Shown: positions 1 through 12,600 of the stretch, piece after piece
Position numbering within the stretch: position 1 is the stretch's first letter
Layout of the letters: every line of letters starts with the position of its first letter
Assembly (NCBI RefSeq): GCF_029227915.1
Contig: NC_079886.1
Location: 7,502,001 to 7,566,000 of the forward strand
DNA: 64,000 bases
Direction: 5' to 3'
DNA from: Hydractinia symbiolongicarpus
Taxonomy: Eukaryota > Cnidaria > Hydrozoa > Anthoathecata > Hydractiniidae
Notes under the pieces: generated by a model
Told to the model about the DNA's origin: nothing
Seen by the model: only the letters and a program-made list of their open reading frames with translations
The model's database searches: none
Position numbers and translations under genes: made by a program

Positions 1-116
1 AAGAAAATCAGCTTTGTCATACGATCATGTACCGCACTAATTACGGTAAACAAATGATCATGTGTGCAAATTTCTAAAAAATGAGATGATTGGAAAATGA
101 GAAAATTTCCTCTTAG

Positions 117-3100
117 AAATTTCAACCAGTTGAAGAAGAACTTGATCCATATTTGCAGCAAAGTATTGCAACTACTAAGGAATGGAAAAAGTTAAAGTTT
201 AAAAAGGGAAGAGAACTGGTAAGAGCATTGTTTTAAATGTTTGACATTTGTTAAATTATGATGTTAGTTTTGTTTAGTTTCTTTGTTCCCAAAATATAAA
301 AGTACATGTAAAACCAAAACATTTTAGGGATTTGTAACAGAAGAAGAAGCCTTTCAATTTTTTGTTGGTGAAATCGATGAAGAGCTAGATCCTGAAGGGG
401 CTGAGAAAATTGTATGTAAATGAAGTATAACCATTGTTTATCTAAAAGTCTTTGAATTACCTTGACTGTGTTGTTTCTTTATTTTCATCATTCAAAGGCA
501 TCTATAAACACTTGGATCCCCCCAATAAGAGTTCCCTCCAAAATAAGCTCTCAGTCTTAGAAGTCTGAATTTAGAAACGTCTTTTCATTAAAGGAAAGTA
601 AAAGAATCAGCAATATCAATAGCTTGATTTGAAGTACTGAAGCCATTACACTGCTTCTATAACTTTAGGCCAAATAACTTTAAAACAGGGTGGTGACATC
701 AATCATTTTTTACTACATGGGTAACTATGTACAACCTAGTACCAAATTGGGTAAGTTTCCCAGACCTGAGTCCCCGAATCTGTTAACTTAATCCTATAAA
801 TTTTTTTTGATCAGCGTTTTAAGCTGTAAACAATAGAGGCACAGGTAAACAAATTTTCAAAAAAATATGTTTGTGTACTGATGGGTCCTTGCTGACATCA
901 TCAAAAATCAAGTGATTTTTTTCCATTGTTCTCCTGCCTAACTGGTTTTTTTCTATGGGCCTTATCAACTAGTTTAAATATAATTCAAAGAAGCAACTCA
1001 CTTTAAAAACATCACCATGAATAACAGTAAATAACTCTTCATAATTCCGATTTCAAAAAGGAAAATTACTGTTTTATGCATGCATAAAAGATCTTCATAA
1101 GATCCAAATCAATTTATTTCATATTATGAGGTGTAAGGCTAGGAGAACCACTACCTTTTAACTCTACGTACTTGTGTTTTGGTTAACTAATTTAATGCCT
1201 CCAACATTTCTCTATCTGAAAATAAATTAAGATTAAGTTTTCAGTAGCATAAATAATCCTATAAGGGGCATATTTGTGTACAAGTAGTTTTTAAGTTCTG
1301 TATTCTTTTTTTTAGACATCACCAACACCTCCAGCAGTTGCTATCGATATGGAAGACTCCTTTTTAATATACAATGCCAAACCAGCATATGTGGGATCTA
1401 AGGAACGACAAGAAATTGAAAGTAAATTGTATCACCACCCTTCTTCCCTTCCAGGTATCTTTTCTATGTTTGAATTCATCTTTGGGTTGACTGTCTGCGT
1501 GCTCCAATGTTTTTTCTGCAGGTTTCTCCTGAACTTTTAGTATTTTCTGACTGAACGCTACATATCATTTCTGCTACAACCTACCTGATTTTTATTTAAT
1601 ATCAGTTACTTTTAAAAACATTATTTTCTTTTCAGAATACATGGTACATTTTATTTGCCTTATTATGTCTGATTAAAGGCATGCTTAATAGACCAAATGT
1701 GTCAAAAAAAACTGGTGTCTTTTACAAGTTAATTCCCATTTTTTATTAAGGCGATTATTGTTATTTTCACATTACTTTTACTAGCTCCACGAGAATCAAA
1801 AGTTCCAGCTGGTATCCTTCCAAGGAACCTGGAAGAAGAAGGATTTTATGTGGGCAATGCACCTCCTGTTTCACGTAGTAGTCTCAGTCGGATGGAGAAC
1901 AGAATAATTGCTAGTGATCCAGGAGTAAGATTATACCATTCTTTTGTAATGTGAGAATAATAAATTGACAATGACATAATTAATACTGGTAATTACATAG
2001 TATTGAGTGCAGAAAATTATCTTATAAGCTTTTGCATACCATAACATTGAAAAATACTCTGGCGTTAGTTTGAAACAATAAAACAATAAATAAAGCAAAT
2101 TTTATTTCAGTTTTTCTAATTTTTTATTGTGTTTCCATTGAGTTCTTACCCATCATCCAAGCTATTCTTTTAACCATTTATCTTTTGTTTGTATCAGTAA
2201 ACAAACACTGTAGCTAGAGCTTCGTTGGCTGAATTTTAAGTGGAAATAGATTTTTTTTCACAATTTTGAGTTTAAGCCAGTGTACCTGTGTATTCTACTT
2301 GTATTAACCAATCACGTTATTATATTTTATGTTCTTGTGTCAAACCTATTTACACCAGCACTTTTTTGATCCACAGGCCATAATTCCATTTACTGCTAAC
2401 TAGAGTTAAAAAACTTGAGACAGTTTTAGAAAGTCTAAAATTGTCTTCACTGAGTAATAAAAAAAAATAATATGAAAAATGAATTTTAAGGACTCATTTT
2501 GGATCAAAAATGTGTATGAAAATATCTTCTTTCAACGATAAAGGTAAAACGATTTTTCTCAGATATACTGATATTCATGGCATTAAACTTAGTAAATGTT
2601 TAGAATATGCTAGAGGTAAGAAAAACAATATAATAATGTCATTAGGATCAGAAATGTCGTTTTTTTGGAACGATATTGCCTTCAAATCTGGATTGTATTT
2701 TATCCTTAGGACTTATATATATCTTCTTTAAAACATCTTAGTAACCTGTTAACAGAAATGCATGTAATAAATAATTAATAATTAAATGTCTTGCAACACG
2801 CACACATGCATATCAGCAACTTTTTACTACAAACCCAAACAAAAGTTAGGAAAAGTCACAAAATCTCAATTAAATAAATGGAAAAAAAGTTATGACCAGT
2901 CAAGAGGCTGCAGGCACTTCATGCCTTTCTCCCTCCCTCAAATTCTAATAGGGTTAATGGTTTTATATTTTTATTTTGGAAATTTTATTTTCACTTCTTA
3001 TTTTAAGGATACAAGTTGGTTTGATGAAGATGGAAACCTTAAGCGTTTCCCTAATCCATTAAAAGAACAACCTGTAAGACTAATGATGCCTGACGAAATG

Positions 3101-6100
3101 GATCTTGATCCTCTGTTACAATTAGATTGGCAAAAGGTACATGGGAAAACAATTTTCACCAAAAAATAGATTATTTGGTGAAACTAACGGTTATTACAAA
3201 AATAATTATTGTGGTATATTTACAGTAAAACCCCTTTTAACATTTTTTTGACTTGTTATTTATTAGGCACAGTTCTCATCATTGGACACACGTTATATTG
3301 ATGAGCAAGGTTTGTTAAAAATATTAATTTTTCCACATGCTTATCGACTAGATTGTGTACTTATCATGTGCAGTGTTAATGGGAAATTTTCGAATATTAT
3401 CATTATTATTATTGAAATTATTTACCCAAGATAGTTCCTATTGGTACTGCTATCAACAGGGGTCCTGCGAGGGGGTTCTAGTTTTTTTTAATCTTCCATT
3501 TGAGCTACGAAAGTTGTGCAAGCTCAACAATCAACAACACGTAGAAAGACCCGCTATTATATAACTTTTTGCACATGTTTAATGAAAATTTTTCTTTATG
3601 CAGGTTCAAATTTTATTTTGTATTGCATTATTTAGTCATTTTTATGGTTGTCAGTTGTCTGTGTTATCATTCACTACTTTATTATAAAAAGCTTCCTGTC
3701 ATGCTACAGTTATGTGGGATACAGGGTTTTGGTATACATGCAGCAAAAAGCGCATGTCTAATGTTTTAGGTGTGCCAGATTGATGAACCCTTTTATAAAT
3801 TTTGACATTTTACATGTGCCATTAATAGCACGCCTTTATTTATTCGTGTCTGTGTTGGTGTGTGCGTGCTTTTGCATGCCTCTCAGCCTGAATAAGCATG
3901 AAGATGCAAAAATATGTGCTATGCTCAATTAAATTTTTTGGGTAGAAAAACCTAGTAAACGAAAGTCTTTTTTCATTACAGAAAATACTTATGTTAACAA
4001 TACTTCTGTTTCTTTTATAGTATTTAAGTACTTCTATAGTATATATATAGTATATATATTTTTTGCAGGGAATGTTCACTACCAACTTGATGTTGACATA
4101 TCCAATATAAAATTCACTCATCAGTCTTTATTCAGTCGTGAGCATGTTCTGGAATCACAACTGACTCAGCTGCATAACCATTATTTAGTGCGAAAAAAAA
4201 GTGGATTGGTGGAGCATCTTGAGAACAAAGTAATAATAACTTTTACCATTGTGTTCTTATTTCACTAGAGTTAAATTTTCCTAGAAACATTTTTAGGCTC
4301 AACTTAGATACTTAGATAAGCACCTATTTGAAAATTTATTCGATCTTTTCAACCTGCTAAATGACAAAATTTTTTTTTGGTAATTAATTCCTGATACAGT
4401 TGATCAGGCAAAAATTTTAGACGTCATATAAATATTCCCATTAGTAGTGTGCAGTAGAACTCTCTTGCACGTACAATTATTTAACAATGGGTCTGCTTTT
4501 TCTGTGGTTTATGCTGTTTATTAAGTAATTAATAAAGTGTTCTTTTTACTTAGCTTGAAGCTCTACGAACAGCATTAAAACAACTGAATAATGAGACTGA
4601 AAGCATAAAAAGTCGTCAAAGTAAACTGCTAACTGAACAACATAAGAAACGCATGAGAGAATTTCAACTTGAGATCAGGTATGGTACCGTCTTGTAATCA
4701 GAGAATTCAAATATTGAAATGTTTTTGAGTTAAAAGGAGTAATTCTTTAAGATAGCTGTATGAAATTGTAACTTGACTAATAATGAAGTTAGTAATGTAG
4801 AGTAAATTCAAATTAACAATTTACCCCTAACCTTCTTGTTCAGGTTTTAAAATTATTCAACTACTGTGAAAGTTTTATTGAGAAAAAATCAAAACAAAAT
4901 TTACAAATGTATGCATAAATAATTTGTGTCGACTCTTTTTCTTCTAGAGAGATACATTTAAATAAAGAAAACAACGAAATTCAGGAAAGAACACTTTTAA
5001 TGAATTTATTGAGAACATGGCGGAAGATAAAGATGCTGCGAGAAAGTCAAAACTTTGTAAACACAAGCGTTACAATAAAAGTTAGGAAGTAAGTGTTGCA
5101 ATAAACTGTTGAATTGTATATTTGTTGCTTTTTCACAACGTGCTATCACACATAAATGATGTTTTTTTTTGTAGAGAACTGTCGAATAGAACAGATGATG
5201 AAAAGAATATTGAAATGGAGATTCAGGAACGTCTACAAGGTGAAAGGTGAGCAATTCTCTTAATATAAAAAGTTTCATCAGTGCAGGTCTTTCCTACATT
5301 TTGTACAAATTTCAATTTTTGAGGTTTTTGTTTATTCAGAGCATTGTTTGAAGAGCAACATGTAGAAGATAAACAAAATTACAAAGCACAATTGTTGAAG
5401 TGGAAGCAGTATCGGAAATATATGGTTAGTTTTCATTGTATGTTACTCACACATGCCGTGTTGTTTACTGAATTCATCTCCTTCTTCGAAGCCTACATTT
5501 TTATTGTTTATTATTGTAATATATATGAAAAAGACATGTAAGGTATAATTACGTACTTACCTTTCCTTATAGTGAGCTTGTCCAATCTTTACCATATCAC
5601 CATTAAGTATTTCTTGTATGCTTATTACAACCATTTTTATATATGTTTTTTTTCAGAAAAGGAAGCAACAGAAAGCTAACACAGAAAATGAATTAATGCC
5701 AGAAATTCCAGAAGGTTTTTGTTCTTTTTTTTTAACCCTTAAGTTGAAGATTAATGCATACTTTGTTAAAATTGGAGACTAAATTGTGTATTTGAAATCA
5801 ATTTGATACTGTTTTATTCCGTGTGTAAGTAAATTACACACAAATAAGCTATTATATATGTGTACGTTGCATGTTTGTTAAAAGTTTAATAATTAATTTA
5901 ATAATTAGAATTATTTTTAGTTTTAAAGCCAGAACCACCACCGTCTTTTGACCAGAAAGAAACCGAAAAAAATATAAGAGAACATATCTTCCAATGTAGA
6001 AGAAAACCAGGTATTCGTTCACAAAGTTATAGTAACAAAATTTTTTGATCACACAATTTTAGAGGATATTTAAAGTAAACAAAAGAACTTTAAATAATCC

Positions 6101-6695
6101 ACAATCCGAGATATTGAGAACTCAGTTTCTACCTAGGGGACTACTAACACATGAAATCTCATTCAGGGGATAAAAACAGGGTTGGGATCTCATCTCGGTA
6201 TGAGATCAACAGAAAAATCCATGTAAACACTATACTTTATTTTATCCTGGGATGAAGTCAAAAGAAAAACACGTGTTAACACATTTTTTTTTATTGTGCT
6301 CAGATCACTAAATGTATCTACATTACAGAATTTCCAATTTATTCAGTTTTTGAAGAACTCTAAATAGTAAAAAGTTAACGCAATAAATGTTTCACTCCCA
6401 AATATCTGTCAACTTGTCAATGTTCACTTATGAACTTTTTATGATCTTAGACAATTTGGTGATATCTAAAACCTCAATCATAATTTATTTGTGCTCATGT
6501 CAGCATATTCATTTCCACAAGATTTTCTGGGCCATTCTGGACAACCTTTTTTAACTTGGATTCGGAGTACTGGTTAGTGATGCTGTCCCGGGTGGTAGAT
6601 TTTTATATAAAATTTTTGTTGTTTGTAGGAGAAGCAATTTTAGTTCCAGAATTGCAAACAGGTGCTGTTATTACACCCAATGGAGAATGTCCTAG
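117..6695 (+). CDS. CC2D2A: CC2D2A exons 1-14 in window: N-terminal linker and coiled coil
   Basis: Exons: 117-218, 328-411, 1316-1454, 1785-1924, 3008-3136, 3267-3309, 4069-4229, 4554-4678, 4948-5088, 5175-5246, 5340-5424, 5657-5714, 5921-6010, 6629-6695. They encode residues 1 to about 478 of the visible protein. The first four are acidic and proline-rich, with [13 protein letters not shown] in exon 4. Exons 7-11 are charged, helix-forming sequence rich in Glu, Gln, Lys and Leu (for example [20 protein letters not shown]), which is the coiled coil. An in-frame ATG at 2786 precedes exon 5, but it lies in the intron before a good acceptor (TTTTAAG, 3001-3007) and is not a start. Confidence 0.9.
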
Positions 6696-9600
6696 GTAAC
6701 GTTTAATTTTTACTTGTGATACTATGAGGATGTTAATGTTGACACTATTAAAGCCTGGATTACCTTATCATGTTCACCTTATGAGATAAAAGATATATCG
6801 ATTGTGCCATCAGAAAGAGTTTATCCTGGTTTAATAGCGTATTAAAAGAAAGTTGTTTCACAAACAACCATGCAGGTCTCTCACAAGTCCTGTTTAAATG
6901 GTCAACAAAATCGTTGAAGATTTAAAAGAAAAGGAGACGTATCTGAAGGATGAGCTCTTGCTTAAAACCACAAGCACTATATTCTGCCTACTTACTGCAC
7001 GTGTGTTCCTTGATCCCCGTCTACACCGGTCAGGTCCAATCAAACTTCTAGGTTTTGAAATCGTAGCCATGTTCGGCGGTTAGGGCATCGTTCTCCTTCA
7101 TATTTTTTGCAACAAGATTTTTCTTGATGTCTTCTCTCTATTATGGTCTTTGTAAAATCCACGTAGCATACTCCCAGTTTTATTCAAACTAATCAAACAG
7201 TCCTCTCTTTCTATATTTTTACATACCCATACTACCTTTAATGTCCTGAATTACTTTTAAATTATTTTTCTTATATTGTTTTCTAGACAAGAACAGATAC
7301 GCAGATCAGCAATGAAAAGCGCAAAGTACATGATTAAAGTTTTGTTTAACGATTTAGAAGTGTCGAGAACTGCAACCAGGTTAGTAGGAATGAAAATCTC
7401 TTTACGTCTATGAGTTAATTTTTACTTTTCCTGGAACTATGAATCTGTAATTATGAATAATATGTCATCATTACTATTTTTATTTCAATAAAAATAAGTA
7501 CGAGAAGTTTGATTGATGATGACATTTTTTATTTATTTCATTTTAACGGATATTTATTGGATGTTAATATCCGTTAACATAAAATAAAATTAAAAAATGT
7601 TATCACCAATCAAACTTCTCGTACCTAATTTTATTGTGAAGTTATATGCCCGAATTAATATATATTTTAGTTTTGTTTTTGAATTATAGGTGTATGATAA
7701 ACCAATATGCTTATTTTAGTGCATAAGTGATGGTAATTGATTTTAAGGTCCTACACTTTAAAACGACGATCTACTTCATAATAGTAAAAATAGCACTCAT
7801 ATCACCTTTTTATGTTTATTTCTTTAGAAGAATATTAATAAAACAGTAATGAAATTTTATATTTGTACAAAACTCTTTGTTGTGCCGAGATTGGATATCT
7901 ATACTACTTTGTCACGTGGAATAAAAATTTGGATTTGTCTTACAAAACGTGACATTGAAAGTACACGTGACTTGGTTTATATCCAACTTCATCCAATAGG
8001 AGTTTTTAATTTGTCATGTGATTGTTTTTTTTGCATATAATTTAAAAAAATGTTTTTAGGCCACTCACAGCAGATTTCAGTGTTCAATTTGGTGAGATTC
8101 TAAGTATCAAAATTTTACAGTGGCCAGAGAGTATCAAACTACAGGTAGAAAACTTTGATAAATATTTCTCTTCTTTGAAATTTCTATTTTGAAGATTAAA
8201 TCCCTAGCCAGGATGACATTATATTTTTTGTATGTTTATAACATGGTGGTCTTTAAATTTTTTACAAAAATTATATAACTCTAAAAGTACTGATTTTTTT
8301 CAATGTCTATTTCTGCATGACTCGTTCAAGTTGGGAGTTTCACATGGATTACATTTTGCAAATTTGTTAATTTTTTTTGCAGATCTACGATGGAGTGACA
8401 ACGAATCTCCTAGCAGAGCTTTTCGCACCAATTCCTGACGCGAGTTCGTTTTCATCTGCTGACACGTTGAATTTAGATGGATTAGAGTTTAGTAGTGATA
8501 AGATTATTCAATATAGACACGAGGGCGTAGGCTCTGGTGAGGATGTTTCTTTTTTACTTCTTAGTAGAATCTGTTTCAAAAACTTTTTATAAAGCTCTAT
8601 GATTTGCTAAATCCTTTGTTTGTAGCTAGTTTTCTTTATGTTTAAGAAATGAACACATTTATATTTGTTGACATTAGGTATTCCTGTTGACTTGAGTTTG
8701 GGTACTGAAGGTGAAGTACCAATCATACCTCTAACATCAGGTATCCTGTATATCGCAACCAGCTGGGGTGTGGATGAAAATGGTAAAAACATGGCACCTC
8801 CAGTTGTATGTGACAGTAGTCATGCTGCTATTAGGTACGTGATACTCCTTTGTTGGTTTGTACTGTACTGTCACTTTTTAATGGATGTGTAGGACATGTT
8901 TTATGTTCCATGTTTTTGCTAACTAAATGTATTCTCAAGAATGCTAAAAAGAAAGGGGGGGGGGGGGGGGGTCATTCAATATAAATTTAAAAAAGGTTTC
9001 TTTAATGAATGTACAATGTCATCTGCTTTCACTCGCATTAAAAGACCCACACACTTGCGCTGGAATCTGTAGGACAAATCAAATGTTTTAATTCCACATT
9101 ATATTTCACTCATAGCTCTGCAAGACACCACGACGCTTTGGCCGCGTTGGGTGCAGCTGGAATGGTCGATTTGCAAAAACTGCTGTCGTGGATAAGTATG
9201 GAGTCTGCCATTTGTTTGTAACATGTAATAAAAAGCGACAAAAGAAAGTTGCAGTTAAATATGTGAAATGATTTTTAAAATTTATGACCGCAAGGGAGTA
9301 CATACCGTCATGCTTTAGGCGTTTAAGACTATGTTCACACATTGCGGATAAATGTCGTTCCAAAATATAATTGGTTACGAGTAGGCCACGCGCTCACACG
9401 GTTTCGAAGCTATCCGATATGCGAAACAGAGTGATTCCGTTCCGCTATAAATAGTAAAATGATTTCGCTCCTCTGTTTTTCGAAAAACATGTTCACACGT
9501 CATTCCGGAACAAAACGATTTCAAAATAAAACCTATCCGCAATGTGTGAACATAGTCTAAGATGTTTCAGATTAAGAGATCCATTCATTTGAAATTCTAC

Positions 9601-12600
9601 ATTCTTTGCCATGACTTTTATAGCAGGTTATAAATTTAAAACTGAGCATTGTTTATGTTAATTAATCACTCTGAGCAGGTATAGTAAGTTTCAAATCAAC
9701 TCTTAAATGAAGTGTTAGGGTATAGAGGATTTTGATGGTAGAGTTGCTATGCTTACATCATCGCTGTGGTTCATACAGAAAGGAAAAAATAAGAAATGTT
9801 AAAAAATAATTTATTTACTGTGCGTTCTTGTGTCAGGTCATGCAAAGTTAGATCCAAACGATCCATCCAACGCAGACATCATAAACTTAGCGAAGGTTAG
9901 TTTTACTTTTTCTACATTATTTGTACTACCTGTCAATCATTTTGTGCTGCGTGTTTACAAGTGTCAGCTGATTACACTGGAAATTTGTGGGTTTTTGAAA
10001 AATGGGTACGAAGTTTAGGGTTAATATTTGAATTAATTTTATTTATAAAAACAGTTGGTAACATACTCCTAACAACAATTTTTTTTTACTGTTAAGATGG
10101 CACAGATGTCGCAACTCGATGACATCAAAGGTCCTCAATTTTTTCGCCTGAACCAACTCGAAGAAGAAACTCAGTTCGCAACTAAGGAAGAACTTGAGCA
10201 CAACAAGCGCTTCCGTTTGATCAAACTGCGCGATCAAGGTGTACCGGAGCTCAAACATTTCCAAATGATTCCCACGGATGAAAGATATATATCTGATGAC
10301 GTTTTCGAGGTTTGTAACCATTGATAACTCACGGTACAAGACGTACTGCTTTTTTATTGCTCTTGTTTTAAAGATTAATTATTGATTAATTATCGTTATT
10401 CCGTCGTTCACATTGTTTTCGTTATCGCTATTGTCGTTATTACCGTTTTTACCGTTGTTATGCTGTTTTGTCGTTGGTGTTTTCGGTGGTTAGTCGGTAC
10501 TGTTGTTGTCGTTTAGTATTTGTTGTCGTCATGCTGTTATCATCGCTCACCTTTTTGGTTGATCTTGTCATCTTTATTGTTACCTTTATCGGGTGGCCGT
10601 GTGGTTCGTTCGTAGACTTGTGGTTCATTCGCTTCCAGTGCGGAAGGCTTTAGGTTCAAACTCCGGCCGATTTGTACCAAAGACTTTAAAAGTGTGAACC
10701 TTTCCTTTCTGCTTACCTTTGAACACAAGAAATGGATTAATATCTAAGACAGTTATCTTATTAAGCTGTTGCTGTGCATGCACGGTTTTAGGAACTCGAA
10801 TGGGAGCTTTTAAAGCAGTAGGAGCTGTGTTGATAGAAATACCATTAGGAACTGAGCAGGCTATCCTGGGTAAATTAATTTCAATCATAAAAATAAACAA
10901 GAAAATGCTGTGCATATTAACAATGGGGAAGAAGAAATGATGTTTTGGCGTAGAAACAAACTTATATTATATTATAATTATGGAAGGTTAATAAGAGATC
11001 AATTTGCACATTTCTTCCGCACTTTGTGAATATAGTGCATATAAAAGTAATTGTTTTAAACCACCTTAAAAACATTGAATTGACGATGAACCTGACCTGA
11101 AACCAAACCATCGGGCTATTGTGATTGAGAATTTTTTTCTGATCTTGGTCGTCTCCGTAAAACGTCATTTTCTTATCATCTCTCGATTTTGTCGCTGTTT
11201 TTTTTTCGTCTTTATTGTTGCTCACTTTAATCATTTATGAATATCGTTTAGGAGTATGAAAAACGTCTGAATATGGATAACGAAGAACAAGATGAAGAAT
11301 ATTCGCAAAGAAAAGCTGTCGCAAAGTTTCTTGCCAAGGTAGGTAGTAATAATCTTTTCAATTCACTAGTGGCGTTCGTAAAATTATGCCGATGCAGATT
11401 AAATTCTAAAACTATGAATTTGTAAATAAAATAAAAAATTTGTAAAATTATGTCAATACTGATTAAATTCGTAAAATTTTCTCGATACTGATTTAATTTG
11501 TAAAATTATGTCGATACTGATTAAATTCGCATAATTTTGTCGATACTGATTAAATTCGTAAAATTATGTCGATACTGATTAAATTCGTGAAATTTTGTCG
11601 ATACTGATTAAATTCGTAAAATTATGTCGATTCTGATTAAATTCGTGGAATTTTGTCGATACTGATTAAATTCGTAAAATTATGTCGATTCTGATTAAAT
11701 TCATAAAATTTTCTCGATACTGATTAAATTCGTAAAATTTTGTCGATACGGATTAAATTCGCATAATTTTGTCGAGACTGATTAAATTCGTAAAATAATG
11801 TCGATACTGATTAAATTTGTAAAATTATGTCGATACTGATTAAATTTGTAAAATTTTGTCGATACTGATTAAATTCGCATAATTTTGTCGAGACTGATTA
11901 AATTCGTAAAATAATGTCGATACTGATTACATTTGTAAAATTGTGTCGATACTGATTAAATTCATAAAATAATGTCAATATTGGTTAATTCGTAAAATTT
12001 TATCAATAATTGTAAGCTTCCAAACCAACTGGTTTGTAGCAGTTTTAAACTGTCGCATCGTGTACCTGCAAAGACAGAAGGCTAGCAGATTATAATAGAG
12101 AAAAATAGGAAATGTTATGGAGAAATATAAGTGAGGACCTCTTTTTCTATTTTTTAGGTTCGACAACAAGTCCACTCGCGTTCTCAACTCGCGAAACGTC
12201 ATCTTGATCTTGAAGATATTGTGGTCGAAGAAGACATTCCAGACATAGGGTAAGATATATTGTGTTTCTCTTCTCGCTTGAATGCATGAGCTTTTCACGT
12301 AAAATTTCCAACCATTTTTTATGTGTTTCTGCAGCGTCTGGTGTTTCAGATCTGGTGTTTCCTTACTTCTGTCGATTTTTCCCACTTTTCCTTAATAATT
12401 AATTTGTCAATTTAACAGATAAACTGTACATGTATAAATCTCAAGTCTCAAGAAGTCACAAACTTCCCTAAGCTGATCAATTTAATACGTACACCATTTC
12501 CCTCAATAACGCTTTGAGAGTAAACGGGGTTACCTGCGAGTCAATGCGAGTTTCGTGTCGATTTTTCGTGGCATTCTAGGAGCATTCGCCAAAGTGGCGC

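Noticed and set aside
2786-3169. 127-residue frame with its own ATG
   Set aside because: Only 3008-3136 is coding, as a CC2D2A exon; the ATG lies upstream of the acceptor in intron sequence.
11374-12003. CRISPR-like array of short repeats
   Set aside because: The units are contiguous with no unique spacers, and the setting is an intron of an animal gene.
11975-12385. 136-residue minus-strand frame
   Set aside because: It runs antisense over the minisatellite edge and a CC2D2A exon whose sense reading fits the family.
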